NCBI RefSeq assembly: GCF_000285835.1
Contig: NZ_HE978601.1
Span: 317,827-381,826, forward strand
DNA: 64,000 bases
Origin: Brevibacterium senegalense
GTDB lineage: Bacteria; Actinomycetota; Actinomycetes; Actinomycetales; Brevibacteriaceae
Reading direction: 5' to 3'
Shown here: positions 8,683 through 17,270 of the stretch, piece after piece
Layout: the number at the start of each line of letters is the position of its first letter
Numbering within the stretch: position 1 is the stretch's first letter
Notes under the pieces: model-generated
Database searches by the model: none
Seen by the model: only the letters and a program-made list of their open reading frames with translations
What the model was told of the DNA's origin: nothing
Position numbers and translations under genes: made by a program

Positions 8683-9474
8683 ATGTCCGAGCTCCCCCAC
8701 ATCCCCTCCCTCTTCGACCTGAGCGATCGCACGGCGGTCGTGGTCGGCTCCGCCTCCGGACTGGGACGCGCGACGGCCGTGGGTCTCGCGGACGCCGGCG
8801 CCCGTGTCGTCTGCGGGGACCTCAACACGGACGGCGCCCAGGAGACCGCGCAGATCATCGCCTCCCGCGGCGGCACGGCGGAGGCCGTCGCCCTGGACAT
8901 CACGTCGACGGAGAACGTCGAGGAGGTCGCGCAGCGCTTCGCGGACGCAGAGGTGCTGGTCATGACCCCGGGCTTCAACGTGCGCAAGAAGATGGCGGAG
9001 ACGACGGACGAGGAGTTCGACCGCGTCATCGACATCAACCTCAAGGGCACCTACCGCCTCATGCGCGCGTTCGGCACTCGGATGGCCCAGCGCGGACGCG
9101 GTTCGATCATCACGTTCGCCAGCTTCCGCGCGCTCGTCATCGAGCCGGGCCAGGGCCTGTACGCGGCGGCGAAGGCGGGCGTCGTGCAGCTGACGAAGAC
9201 CCTGGCGAGCGAGCTGGGCGGCTCCGGCGTGCGCGTCAACTCGATCCTGCCCGGCCCGTTCGAGACTCCGCTGACGGAGCAGATCAAGGCCGACCGCGAG
9301 TGGTGGGACGCCTACGCGGAGAAGGGCACGCTGGGCCGCTGGGGCGTCCTCCACGAGATCGCGGGCCCGGTCCTGTTCCTGGCGTCGGACGCGTCCTCGT
9401 ACGTGACCGGCCACTCGCTGCTGGTCGACGGCGGCTGGATGGCGCAGGACGGCCGCTTCACCCCCCGGGTCTGA
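8683..9474 (+). CDS. short-chain dehydrogenase/reductase
   Basis: This 263-residue classical SDR has the cofactor motif GSASGLGRA near the N-terminus and the catalytic pair Tyr160/Lys164 (YAAAK), with SFR supplying the serine. The C-terminus GHSLLVDGGWMAQDG is standard. The usual NNAG motif is replaced by TPGFN. By family resemblance and the LacI neighbours it may act on a sugar, polyol or sugar acid (gluconate 5-dehydrogenase-like), but the substrate is not shown. The ATG at 8683 is chosen because AGGAAGG (8670-8676) precedes it; an upstream in-frame start at 8644 lacks support. Confidence 0.85.
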   Translation: MSELPHIPSLFDLSDRTAVVVGSASGLGRATAVGLADAGARVVCGDLNTDGAQETAQIIASRGGTAEAVALDITSTENVEEVAQRFADAEVLVMTPGFNVRKKMAETTDEEFDRVIDINLKGTYRLMRAFGTRMAQRGRGSIITFASFRALVIEPGQGLYAAAKAGVVQLTKTLASELGGSGVRVNSILPGPFETPLTEQIKADREWWDAYAEKGTLGRWGVLHEIAGPVLFLASDASSYVTGHSLLVDGGWMAQDGRFTPRV

Positions 9475-9477
9475 GGC

Positions 9478-9508
9478 GCGTCTGCCGCGACCCCGCCGCG
9501 GCAGACGC
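9478..9508 (+). terminator. hairpin after the SDR gene
   Basis: A perfect 12-base stem, GCGTCTGCCGCG (9478-9489) with CGCGGCAGACGC (9497-9508), starts 4 bases after the stop codon. It has no T-run, as is common in high-GC actinobacteria. Confidence 0.65.
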
Positions 9509-9536
9509 AGCACGCGGCGCTCTCTACCTACGACGA

Positions 9537-9578
9537 AACTCGCGGTGTACGTGAATGCTTTCACGTACACCGCGAGTT
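9537..9578. terminator. perfect 19-base inverted repeat
   Basis: Arms 9537-9555 and 9560-9578 are perfectly complementary around a 4-base loop. It lies between the convergent SDR and DUF35 genes and can stop transcription from either side. A weaker 10-base inverted repeat follows at 9622-9631/9650-9659. Confidence 0.65.
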
Positions 9579-9697
9579 CCGTTTCGGGGGCTGAGCCGCA
9601 CGCGATCTACATGCGGCTTCGCTCGCGAAGTCCGGGCGAGCATTCCCGCACTTCGCGAGTACCGTGTCGGGGTGGCGCTGGAGTCAGTCGCTTCGTG

Positions 9698-9758
9698 GCC
9701 GGCTGGGGTCAGCCGCTCAGGCCGCCGGCCGGGGTCAGCCGCTCAAGCCGCCGGCTGG
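9698..9758. repeat. 26-base tandem repeat across the DUF35 stop codon
   Basis: Copy 1 (9698-9723) and copy 2 (9724-9749) differ at two positions, and a partial third copy covers 9750-9758. Copy 2 contains the stop codon of the DUF35 gene. The period is not a multiple of three, which suggests replication slippage at the gene end. Confidence 0.7.
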
Positions 9759-10258
9759 AAGCGCGGCAGCGCGGAGCCGTCTCCCGTGTCGTGGAAGACG
9801 ACGCGGACCGGCAGGCCGATGCGCAGATCCGCCTCGTCGACCTCGACGATGTTCGTCATGAGGCGCACGCCCTCGTCCAGTTCGACGTAGGCCAGCACGT
9901 ACGGCGGGCCGCCGGCGTACGGACCCAGCGCGCCGCGACGGACGATCGTGAAGCTGTGGACGGTGCCGGTGCCGGCCGCCTCCTCCCACGTCACGTCGAG
10001 GGTGCCGCAGTGCGGGCAGAACTCCCGCGGATACCACGTGGGCTGAGCGCACGCGTCGCAGCGGGTGAAGAGGAGGCGCCCCTCCGTCGTCGCCTTCCAG
10101 AAGCCCGCCGTCTCCACGTTCTGCGAGGGTGCCGGGGTCGGCAGGTCGGAACCGATGCGCGCACGGCCGGTCACATCCGACGCCGAGGCCGCAGCACCCG
10201 CCGCTGCATCCGCCGTCACAGCGCCACCCGCTGCCGTGTTCGCCTTCTCCCTCATCAT
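9743..10258 (-). CDS. DUF35 OB-fold/zinc-ribbon protein
   Basis: This 171-residue protein has an Ala-rich leader of about 45 residues, a rubredoxin-like zinc ribbon (CDAC and CPHC pairs in CDACAQPTWYPREFCPHCG) and a C-terminal OB fold (GTVHSFTIVRRG, YVLAYVELDEG). DUF35 proteins act as partners of thiolase-like enzymes on acyl-CoA substrates. The ATG overlaps the stop of the thiolase gene (ATGA at 10255-10258), so the two are translated together and probably form one complex. The 3' end lies in a 26-base tandem repeat. Confidence 0.9.
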   Translation of the reverse strand: MMREKANTAAGGAVTADAAAGAAASASDVTGRARIGSDLPTPAPSQNVETAGFWKATTEGRLLFTRCDACAQPTWYPREFCPHCGTLDVTWEEAAGTGTVHSFTIVRRGALGPYAGGPPYVLAYVELDEGVRLMTNIVEVDEADLRIGLPVRVVFHDTGDGSALPRFQPAA

Positions 10259-11418
10259 GCCTCCCGTCCCAGGATCAGAGTCGCGGACCCCATGCGGGTC
10301 CCCAGTGAACCGCCCGTGCCGTGCGCCAGGGCGATGTCGCAGTCCGGCACCTGCACGGCGGCGTGCGCCTCTCCGCGCAGCTGGCGGACCGCCTCGAGCA
10401 CCTTCGTCATGCCGCCGCGGTTGACCGGGTGGTTGTTGCAGAGCCCGCCGCCGTCCGTGTTGAACGGCAGCCCGCCGTCGGGGGCGCGCAGCGCGCCGGA
10501 CGCGACGAAGGCGCCGCCCTGGCCCTTCTCGCAGAAGCCCAGGTCCTCGATCGATTCGATGACCGTGATGGTGAACGAGTCGTAGATCGAGGCGTAGTCG
10601 ATGTCCGCGTGGGTGACCCCGGCCTCGGCGAAGGCCTTCGGTCCCGACCAGACCGCGCCGGTGTGCGTGAGGTCGATGCGGCCGCCGGCAGCGGTCTTGG
10701 GCGCCTCGCCGTGTCCCAGCACGGTGACCGACTGACGCTCGAGGCGCTTCGCGACCGCCGGACTCACGACGACGACCGCGCCGCCGCCGTCGGTGATGAC
10801 GCAGCAGTCCAGGCGGTGGAGCGGGTCGGCGATGTACGGGGAGTTCAGCACGTCCTCGACCGTGACCGGCTTCTGGAGGAGCGCGTTCGGGTTGTGCTGG
10901 GCGTGGAGGGAGGCGGCGACCTTGACCTCCGCCAGCTGCTGAGCCGTCGTGCCGTACTCGTGCATGTGCCGCTGCGCCGCGAGCGCGTACATCGCCGGGG
11001 TCGTCGTGCCGAAGACGTTCTCGAAGGCGTACTCCGGGTTGTCCGGGTTGTTCACCGCGGAGAACGGGGGGCCCTGCAGTGGCAGTCCACCCAGGGTCAC
11101 GAGCGCCACCTCGCACTTCCCCGCCGCGATCGCCGCGGCCGCGTGGCCGATGTGGGCGACGTACGACGAGCCGCCGATGTCCGTCGAGTCGACGTAGCGG
11201 AGGTTCGTGAGCCCCATGTAGTCGGCCATGGACAGTGGGCCGAACCCCGGTGCGTCACCCGCGCAGAAGTACGCGTCGACGTCCGCGAAGGTGAGACCCG
11301 CGTCCGCGAGGGCCCCCGCCGCGACCTCCGCGTGGAGGCGCGGGATGGAGATGTCCGGGATCCTGCGCAGCGGGTGCTCGAACGCCCCTGCGATCATCGC
11401 TTCACCGCGAATGCTCAC
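10255..11418 (-). CDS. thiolase-like (SCP-x / lipid-transfer) protein
   Basis: This 387-residue thiolase-fold protein belongs to the SCP-x/lipid-transfer class. Seen motifs are YFCAGDAPGFG, ALVTLGG, CVITDGGGAVVVVS, IYDSFTITVIESIEDLGFC and the C-terminal AHGTGGSLGTRMGSATLIL. With its DUF35 partner it resembles Ltp2-ChsH2-type pairs, which cleave beta-hydroxyacyl-CoA side chains by retro-aldol reaction, but a true thiolase role is possible. I chose the GTG at 11418 because AGGAG precedes it by 7 bases; the ATG at 11397 is an alternative. There are no other steroid or fatty-acid catabolism genes nearby. Confidence 0.85.
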   Translation of the reverse strand: MSIRGEAMIAGAFEHPLRRIPDISIPRLHAEVAAGALADAGLTFADVDAYFCAGDAPGFGPLSMADYMGLTNLRYVDSTDIGGSSYVAHIGHAAAAIAAGKCEVALVTLGGLPLQGPPFSAVNNPDNPEYAFENVFGTTTPAMYALAAQRHMHEYGTTAQQLAEVKVAASLHAQHNPNALLQKPVTVEDVLNSPYIADPLHRLDCCVITDGGGAVVVVSPAVAKRLERQSVTVLGHGEAPKTAAGGRIDLTHTGAVWSGPKAFAEAGVTHADIDYASIYDSFTITVIESIEDLGFCEKGQGGAFVASGALRAPDGGLPFNTDGGGLCNNHPVNRGGMTKVLEAVRQLRGEAHAAVQVPDCDIALAHGTGGSLGTRMGSATLILGREA

Positions 11419-11433
11419 GCTCCGACTCCTAGT

Positions 11434-11456
11434 GATCGATCGTTCAATTGAGATCG
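11434..11456. promoter_or_regulatory. AT-rich dyad upstream of the thiolase gene
   Basis: A conspicuous AT-rich patch in a GC-rich gap combines GATCGATC, a TCAATTGA palindrome and a second GATCG. It lies just 5' of the AGGAG site, where a TetR-type operator could sit. This is a pattern only. Confidence 0.3.
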
Positions 11457-11545
11457 AGCCTAGTGCACGAGTGATCCTGACCACTCGGCTGTCTCATCCG
11501 CGGAGATCCACCCCTCGGCCCCACCGCCGTCAGTCTGGGCCCGCC

Positions 11546-12502
11546 TCAGGCCTGTTCCGCTCCCCGCACCCGTGCGATCTCGTACAGGCTCACCGCTGCA
11601 GCGACACCCGCGTTGAGCGATTCCGTCGAGGCGGCGATCGGGATCGACACGATCTGGTCGCAGACGTCGCGCACCAGTCGGGACAGCCCCTTGCCCTCGG
11701 AGCCCACGACCAGGCAGACGGGTGCGTCCGCGATCGCGAGGCCCGGCAGCTCGACGTCGCCGTCCATGTCGAGGCCCAGGACGAACACGCCCTGCTTCTT
11801 GAGCTCCTGCAGCGACCGCACGAGGTTGACGACCTGCGCGACGGGGATGCGCGCCGCGGCACCCGCAGAGGTCTTCCACGCCGCCGCGGTCATGGCCGCC
11901 GCGCGCCGCTCCGGCACGATGACGCCGTGCCCGCCGAACGCGGCGGTCGACCGCACGATCGCCCCCAGGTTCCGCGGATCCGTGATCCCGTCCAGCGCGA
12001 CCAGCAGCGGCTTCTCCAGCCGTCCGGCCGCCCGCGCCAGGAGCTGGTCCGGATCCGCGTACTCGTACGGCGGCACCTGCAGCGCGATGCCCTGGTGGAT
12101 CGCGTCGTCCGTGAGTCGGTCCAGGTCCGCCCTGCTCGCCTCGAGCATGACGATGCCGCGCTCACCGGCGATCGTGACGGCCTCCTTGAGGCGGTCGTCC
12201 ACGTCCGGCCGGCCCACGATGTAGAGGGCCGTGGCGGGCACGCCCTCGCGCAGCGCCTCCAGCACGGAGTTGCGGCCGGCGACGGTGTCCTTCCCCGCCT
12301 CCTTCTTCCGGCGGGTCGACTGCTGCCGGCGCTGCTCCTTCTGCCGATCGTGCTCGCTCTTGTAGGCCTTGTGGTAGGTGCGGTCCTCCGCCTTGGGCGT
12401 GGGGCCCTTGCCCTCGAGCTTCCGCCGGCCGTGGCCGCCGGTGCCCTTCGTGGGCCCCTTCTTGCCGCGGCGGCTGCCGCCGCTGCGTGGTGACGTCGTC
12501 AT
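11546..12502 (-). CDS. rlmB: 23S rRNA (guanosine-2'-O-)-methyltransferase RlmB/TrmH family
   Basis: This 318-residue SPOUT methyltransferase uses S-adenosylmethionine to methylate a ribose in rRNA. The first 75 or so residues are a Lys/Arg/Gly-rich extension typical of actinobacterial members. A substrate-binding domain follows (DTVAGRNSVLEALREG), then the knotted catalytic core with DPRNLGAIVRSTAAFGGHG, GSEGKGLSRLV and IPIAASTESLNAGVAAAV. The ATG at 12502 has GAGGAG (12508-12513). It lies directly downstream of cysS with a 46-base gap, the usual actinobacterial order. Confidence 0.93.
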   Translation of the reverse strand: MTTSPRSGGSRRGKKGPTKGTGGHGRRKLEGKGPTPKAEDRTYHKAYKSEHDRQKEQRRQQSTRRKKEAGKDTVAGRNSVLEALREGVPATALYIVGRPDVDDRLKEAVTIAGERGIVMLEASRADLDRLTDDAIHQGIALQVPPYEYADPDQLLARAAGRLEKPLLVALDGITDPRNLGAIVRSTAAFGGHGVIVPERRAAAMTAAAWKTSAGAAARIPVAQVVNLVRSLQELKKQGVFVLGLDMDGDVELPGLAIADAPVCLVVGSEGKGLSRLVRDVCDQIVSIPIAASTESLNAGVAAAVSLYEIARVRGAEQA

Positions 12503-12548
12503 GGTGTCTCCTCGTCCGAGGTCGTCGTGAGTGCGCGTATCCGGCGCG

Positions 12549-14045
12549 TCAGTGCCCGGCCAGTTCGTAGCGGTAGCCGCCCGGGGTGTCCTCGATGAGG
12601 ACGCCCGCCTCCCGCAGACGGTCCCGCAGTGCATCCGCGGTCGCGAAGTCCTTCTTAGCCTTCGCCGTCAGCCGCTGCTGGGCGATGTGGTCGACGAGCG
12701 AGTCCAGTGCCGTCCGCACCGGATCCTGCGCGGACGCGCCCTCCGTCGCCGAGGCCGTGGTCGCCTGCGCGCCCCACGCCGGGTCCCCGGGGTTGACCCC
12801 CAGGATGTCGAGCATGAGCTCGACCTGCGCGACGACGGTGCGCAGAGCGCCCCGGTCGTCCGCCGCGGTCTCCTGCCCCTTCTCCCCCAGCAGACGCTGG
12901 CCCTCGCGCACCGTGGAGAAGACGACGGACAGGGCACGGGGGACCGCGAGGTCCTCGTCCATCGCGGTCGCGAAGTCCTGGGGCACGTCCGCGATGCGGT
13001 CCGTGTAGCCGTCGAGCGCGCGCGGCTGTGCCGGTGCGTCCGCGCCCAGCACCTCGCGGGCGCGGGAGAGGAACGCGGCGATGCGGTCGTATGCTGCACG
13101 CTGCGACTCGACGAGGCGGGGCGTGAACTCGAGGACCGACCGGTAGTGGGCGGTCGAGAGGAAGTACCGGATGACCGCCGCGGGGTACTGGTCGAAGAGG
13201 TCGTGGGCGAACACGGAGTTGCCCAGCGACTTCGACATCTTGTCCCCGCCCACGTTGAGCATCCCGATGTGCATCCAGATGCGGGCGAAGGGGTCCCCGG
13301 CCGCGGTCGACTGCGCCAGCTCGTTCTCGTGGTGCGGGAAGCGCAGGTCCAGGCCGCCGCCGTGGATGTCGAACTCCGCGCCCAGGTACTTCGTCGACAT
13401 CGCGGAGCACTCGATGTGCCAGCCGGGACGCCCGCGCCCCCACGGGGAGGGCCACGACGCGGTGGCTGGCTCGCCCTCCTTGTGACCCTTCCACAGGGCG
13501 AAGTCGCGCACGTCGCGCTTGCCCCGCGGGTCCGCGTCCTCCGCGTCCGTCATGTCGTCGACGCTCTGGTGCGTGAGTGCCCCGTAGTCCGGCCACGAGC
13601 GCACGTCGAAGTAGACGTCGCCGGAGTCGTCCTCCGCCGGGTAGGCGTGACCGGCGGCGATGAGGCGGTCGATGAGCTCGATCATCTCCGGGATGTGCCC
13701 GGTGGCGCGCGGCTCGTACGTGGGAGGCAGGACGCCCAGCGTCCGGTACGCGTCGGTGAAGACGAGCTCGTAGTGATAGGCGTGCGCCCACCACTCGCGG
13801 CCCTCCTCGACGGACTTCGTGAGGATCTTGTCGTCGATGTCCGTCGTGTTGCGCACCAGCGTGACCTGCAGCCCGCGGTAGAGGAGCCAGCGGCGCAGCT
13901 GGTCGTAGACGACGCCGGCGCGCATATGTCCCATGTGCGGGGCTCCCTGCACGGTGGCACCGCAGACGTACATCCCCACGTGTCCGTCGCGCACGGGCGA
14001 CAGGGGGACGAAGGTGCCGGAATCGGTGCTGTGCAGTCGTATCAC
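12549..14045 (-). CDS. cysS: cysteine--tRNA ligase
   Basis: This 498-residue class I synthetase charges tRNA-Cys with cysteine. Seen are the zinc-site and HIGH-like region YVCGATVQGAPHMGHMR, the zinc ligands around WHIECSAMS, the KMSKS loop (GDKMSKSLGN) and a C-terminal DALR-type helical domain. The full length separates it from MshC, the shorter mycothiol paralog. The GTG at 14045 lies 7 bases after a TAGACT -10 (14053-14058) with no Shine-Dalgarno, so a leaderless start is likely; a longer frame upstream has no homology. Confidence 0.95.
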   Translation of the reverse strand: MIRLHSTDSGTFVPLSPVRDGHVGMYVCGATVQGAPHMGHMRAGVVYDQLRRWLLYRGLQVTLVRNTTDIDDKILTKSVEEGREWWAHAYHYELVFTDAYRTLGVLPPTYEPRATGHIPEMIELIDRLIAAGHAYPAEDDSGDVYFDVRSWPDYGALTHQSVDDMTDAEDADPRGKRDVRDFALWKGHKEGEPATASWPSPWGRGRPGWHIECSAMSTKYLGAEFDIHGGGLDLRFPHHENELAQSTAAGDPFARIWMHIGMLNVGGDKMSKSLGNSVFAHDLFDQYPAAVIRYFLSTAHYRSVLEFTPRLVESQRAAYDRIAAFLSRAREVLGADAPAQPRALDGYTDRIADVPQDFATAMDEDLAVPRALSVVFSTVREGQRLLGEKGQETAADDRGALRTVVAQVELMLDILGVNPGDPAWGAQATTASATEGASAQDPVRTALDSLVDHIAQQRLTAKAKKDFATADALRDRLREAGVLIEDTPGGYRYELAGH

Positions 14046-14052
14046 GCGGGCC

Positions 14053-14058
14053 AGTCTA
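14053..14058 (-). promoter_or_regulatory. -10 box of cysS (leaderless)
   Basis: TAGACT on the reverse strand, with 7 bases to the cysS GTG. Confidence 0.5.
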
Positions 14059-14217
14059 CCGAGCGACCCGCAGGTCACCGCCTGCTGGCGAACCGAGACC
14101 GGATCGGAATCTCCGAGTGTCGGAGCGCCACGGCTCCAAACGACGAAAGAGTACTATCATCGTCGTGATGCACGCCACATCTGGGGGAATATTCTCAGGG
14201 AGTACCCGGCTGTGATC

Positions 14218-14223
14218 TAGACT
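14218..14223 (+). promoter_or_regulatory. -10 box of metP-metS
   Basis: TAGACT 46 bases before the metP ATG. AAAGGAAG (14256-14262) is the ribosome site in the leader. Confidence 0.45.
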
Positions 14224-14268
14224 CCGGACTCTCAGTGCAGCGACGCACACCGCAGAAAGGAAGTGTCC

Positions 14269-15858
14269 ATGTCCACGGCAACGAACGCACCAGGTCGTCA
14301 GGTGTTCGTGAGCCGCACCGCCTTCATCTTGGCCGCGATCGGATCCGCGATCGGACTGGGGAACATCTGGCGCTTCCCCTACGTGGCCTACTCGAGCGGC
14401 GGCGGCGCGTTCATCGTCCCCTACCTGATCGCACTCCTGACGGCGGGCATCCCGCTGCTCTTCATGGTGTACGCGATCGGCCACCGCGCCCGGTCCTCCG
14501 CGCCTCTGGCGTACCGCGACATGCACCCCGCCGCAGAGCCGATCGGCTGGTTCAAGGTCGGCATCGCCACCTGCATCGGCATCTACTACGCCGTCATCGT
14601 CGGCTGGGCCGTCTCCTACACCGGGTTCTCCGTCACCCGGGCGTGGGGCGATGATCCGGAGGGCTTCTTCATCGGCGAGTATCTCCAGCAGAACGGCGAG
14701 GCCGGACTGTCGGGCGACTTCGTGCCCGGCGTCCTCATCCCGCTCATCGCCGTCTGGATCGTCTGCCTCGCCATCCTGTTCGCGGGCGTGCAGGCCGGCA
14801 TCGCGCGGTTCTCGAAGGTCTTCGTGCCGCTGCTCATCGTCCTCTTCGCGGCCCTCGTCGTGCGCGCGCTGTTCCTGCCGGGCGCACTCGAGGGCCTCGA
14901 CGCGCTCTTCGCCCCGGACTGGGCGGCCCTCACGAGCCCCACCGTGTGGGTGGCGGCCTACGGACAGATCTTCTTCTCGCTCTCGATCATGTTCGGCATC
15001 ATGCTGACCTACGCGTCGTACCTCAAGCGGAAGACGAACCTGACCGGTTCCGGCCTGGTCGTGGGCTTCGCGAACTCCGGCTTCGAGATGCTGGCCGGCG
15101 TGGGCGTGTTCGCCGCACTGGGCTTCATGGCGCACACCGCCAACGTGGGCGTCGACGAAGTCGTGAGCAACGGCGTGGGCCTCGCGTTCATCGCGTTCCC
15201 CACGATCATCAGCGAGATGCCCGGCGGCGCGATCTTCGGCGTCCTGTTCTTCCTCTCTCTCATCTTCGCGGGCCTCACGTCGCTCGTGTCGATCATCCAG
15301 GTGCCCATCTCCGCGATCGCGGACAAGACGGGCTGGAGCGAGCGGACGTCCACCGTCGTCGTGGGCGGCCTCATGGCGATCATCTCGATCCTCATCATGC
15401 CGACCGCCACCGGCCTGAGCGTCCTCGACACGATCGACGCGTTCACGAACAACCTGGGCATCGTGGGCGTCGCACTCACCGCGATCATCGCCGTGGGCTG
15501 GCTGCTGGTGGGCCTGCCCAAACTGCGCGATCACCTCAACAGCGTGTCCTCGTTCAAGCTGGGGCCCGTCTGGATCATCTGCGTCTCCGTCGTCACACCG
15601 ATCGTGCTGGGCTTCATGCTCATCCAGCAGATCATGGTCTACGCGCAGGAGGGCTACGAGGGCTACCCGACCTGGCACCTGCTGCTGTTCGGATGGGGCC
15701 TCATTGCGGCACTCGCGTACCTCTCCTACCTGGTCAGCATCATCCCGTGGCCCCGGAAGAGCCTCGACCGCGTCGCCCGGGCACGCGCGGAGTTCGAGGC
15801 TGAGGCGGGCGGCGCCCCGTCGCCCACGACGGCCCCGACAGGAGGTGAGGAGGCATGA
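14269..15858 (+). CDS. metP: NSS-family Na+-dependent methionine/alanine importer
   Basis: This 529-residue neurotransmitter:sodium symporter-type transporter has 11-12 membrane helices. TM1 has the sodium/substrate signature AIGSAIGLGNIWRFPY, followed by SSGGGAFIVPY. In Corynebacterium the same pair MetP-MetS imports methionine and alanine with sodium, and here the small partner follows directly with a four-base overlap. The ATG at 14269 is chosen because AAAGGAAG is well spaced; a GTG at 14263 overlaps the ribosome site. The C-terminal tail is cytoplasmic and Ala/Glu/Pro-rich. Confidence 0.9.
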   Translation: MSTATNAPGRQVFVSRTAFILAAIGSAIGLGNIWRFPYVAYSSGGGAFIVPYLIALLTAGIPLLFMVYAIGHRARSSAPLAYRDMHPAAEPIGWFKVGIATCIGIYYAVIVGWAVSYTGFSVTRAWGDDPEGFFIGEYLQQNGEAGLSGDFVPGVLIPLIAVWIVCLAILFAGVQAGIARFSKVFVPLLIVLFAALVVRALFLPGALEGLDALFAPDWAALTSPTVWVAAYGQIFFSLSIMFGIMLTYASYLKRKTNLTGSGLVVGFANSGFEMLAGVGVFAALGFMAHTANVGVDEVVSNGVGLAFIAFPTIISEMPGGAIFGVLFFLSLIFAGLTSLVSIIQVPISAIADKTGWSERTSTVVVGGLMAIISILIMPTATGLSVLDTIDAFTNNLGIVGVALTAIIAVGWLLVGLPKLRDHLNSVSSFKLGPVWIICVSVVTPIVLGFMLIQQIMVYAQEGYEGYPTWHLLLFGWGLIAALAYLSYLVSIIPWPRKSLDRVARARAEFEAEAGGAPSPTTAPTGGEEA

Positions 15859-15974
15859 GCGCAGCAGCCGTGATCATGATGATCATCTCGCTGGGAACCA
15901 TCTGGGGCGGGCTCGCCTGGTCGATCCTGCACCTGCGTCGTCACCCCGATACGACGACGGGCGAGGTCGACTGA
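15855..15974 (+). CDS. metS: MetS small subunit of the methionine/alanine importer
   Basis: This 39-residue protein has one membrane helix (about 4-25, VIMMIISLGTIWGGL) and a short basic, then acidic tail (LRRHPDTTTGEVD). It matches the MetS class of tiny subunits needed by MetP-type transporters. The ATG overlaps the metP stop (ATGA), and GGAGG (15848-15852) inside the metP end serves as ribosome site. Confidence 0.9.
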   Translation: MSAAAVIMMIISLGTIWGGLAWSILHLRRHPDTTTGEVD

Positions 15975-15993
15975 CCGACCCCCGCCCACCCCT

Positions 15994-16045
15994 CCCGAGG
16001 CCGGGGTCCGGTGCCGCACAGACGGCACCGGACCCCGGCCTCGGG
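15994..16045 (+). terminator. terminator after metPS
   Basis: A perfect 22-base stem: 15994-16015 pairs with 16024-16045 around an 8-base loop, 20 bases after the metS stop. Confidence 0.85.
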
Positions 16046-16084
16046 CGCATCCGTCCAGGACTGGGCAGGCGCGATGCGCGCCGA

Positions 16085-16158
16085 TAGGCTGGCCGTGTCC
16101 CACACACCGCGTCTGCGACGCGGAGTCCTCCCGCAGCCGTGCGCGCACCTGCGGGAGG
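16085..16158 (+). promoter_or_regulatory. mscR: mscR promoter and two-hairpin leader
   Basis: TAGGCT (16085-16090) is a plausible -10. The leader then holds two hairpins. CCGCGTC/GACGCGG (16107-16113, 16117-16123) has a 3-base loop. CCTCCCGCAG/CTGCGGGAGG (16127-16136, 16149-16158) ends 2 bases before the GAAAGGAG ribosome site. The second could act on translation or be a protein-binding dyad. Confidence 0.45.
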
Positions 16159-16172
16159 TTGAAAGGAGTCTC

Positions 16173-17270
16173 ATGCCGACAACGGTCAAGGGAGTCATCT
16201 CCCGCGCCAAGGGCGCACCCGTGGAGCTCGTCGACATCGTCATCCCGGACCCCGGTCCGGGTGAGGTCGTCGTCGACGTGCAGTCCTGCGGGGTCTGCCA
16301 CACCGACTTCCACTATCGAGAGGGCGGAATCGGAGACGAGTACCCGTACCTGCTGGGTCACGAGTCCGCGGGCGTCGTGTCCCAGGTGGGCGAGGGCGTC
16401 ACGGAGGTCGCCGTCGGGGACTTCGTCGTCCTCAACTGGCGTGCGATCTGCGGCGACTGCCGCGCGTGCGACCGGGGCGAGCCCTGGTACTGCTTCGACA
16501 CCCACAACGCGAGCCAGAAGATGACGCTGGCGGAGGACGGCACGGAGCTGTCGCCGGCGCTGGGCATCGGGTCCTTCGCCGAGAAGACGCTCGTCGCCGC
16601 CGGCCAGTGCACGAAGGTGCCGGAGGCGGACCCCGCCGTCGTGGGCCTCCTGGGCTGCGGCGTCATGGCGGGCATCGGCGCCGCGATCAACACCGGCGAG
16701 GTGACCCGCGGGAAGTCCGTCGCCGTGATCGGCTGCGGCGGTGTGGGCATGGCCTCGATCGTCGGATCGCAGCTGGCCGGCGCCGGCACGATCATCGCGA
16801 TCGACCGTGACCCCCGCAAGCTCGAGTGGGCCCTGGAGCGGGGCGCGACACACACGATCGACTCGTCCGACCTGGACGAGGACGGCGTGGTCGCGGCCGT
16901 GCAGGAGCTCACGGGCGGGTTCGGCGCGGACGTCGTGATCGACGCGGTGGGCCGGCCGGAGACCTGGCGCCAGGCGTTCTACGCGCGCGACCTGGCGGGC
17001 ACCGTCGTCCTGGTGGGCGTGCCCACCCCGGAGATGGAGCTGACCGTGCCGCTGCTGGACGTGTTCGGCCGCGGCGGCAGCCTCAAGTCGTCCTGGTACG
17101 GCGACTGCCTGCCCAAGCGCGACTTCCCCATGCTCGTCGACCTCTACAAGCAGGGCCGCCTGCCGCTGGAGAGCTTCGTGTCCGAGCGCATCGGCATCGA
17201 GGACGTCGAGGAGGCGTTCGCGAAGATGGGCCGGGGCGAGGTCCTGCGATCGGTGGTGGAGATCCCGTGA
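16173..17270 (+). CDS. mscR: S-(hydroxymethyl)mycothiol dehydrogenase
   Basis: This 365-residue zinc-dependent alcohol dehydrogenase of class III type uses mycothiol in place of glutathione to oxidise formaldehyde. The catalytic zinc site is [14 protein letters not shown] with LGHESAGVV. The structural zinc cysteines are in [15 protein letters not shown], and the Rossmann motif is [12 protein letters not shown]. The ATG at 16173 follows GAAAGGAG. The stop overlaps the GTG of the metallo-hydrolase by four bases. That tight pairing is the known mycothiol formaldehyde-detoxification arrangement. mshA and mshD elsewhere in the window confirm the mycothiol context. Confidence 0.92.
   Translation: MPTTVKGVISRAKGAPVELVDIVIPDPGPGEVVVDVQSCGVCHTDFHYREGGIGDEYPYLLGHESAGVVSQVGEGVTEVAVGDFVVLNWRAICGDCRACDRGEPWYCFDTHNASQKMTLAEDGTELSPALGIGSFAEKTLVAAGQCTKVPEADPAVVGLLGCGVMAGIGAAINTGEVTRGKSVAVIGCGGVGMASIVGSQLAGAGTIIAIDRDPRKLEWALERGATHTIDSSDLDEDGVVAAVQELTGGFGADVVIDAVGRPETWRQAFYARDLAGTVVLVGVPTPEMELTVPLLDVFGRGGSLKSSWYGDCLPKRDFPMLVDLYKQGRLPLESFVSERIGIEDVEEAFAKMGRGEVLRSVVEIP

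Noticed and set aside
12549-14045. MshC (mycothiol cysteine ligase) instead of CysS
   Set aside because: The 498-residue length, the DALR-type C-terminus and the rlmB neighbour fit cysteinyl-tRNA synthetase; MshC is shorter.
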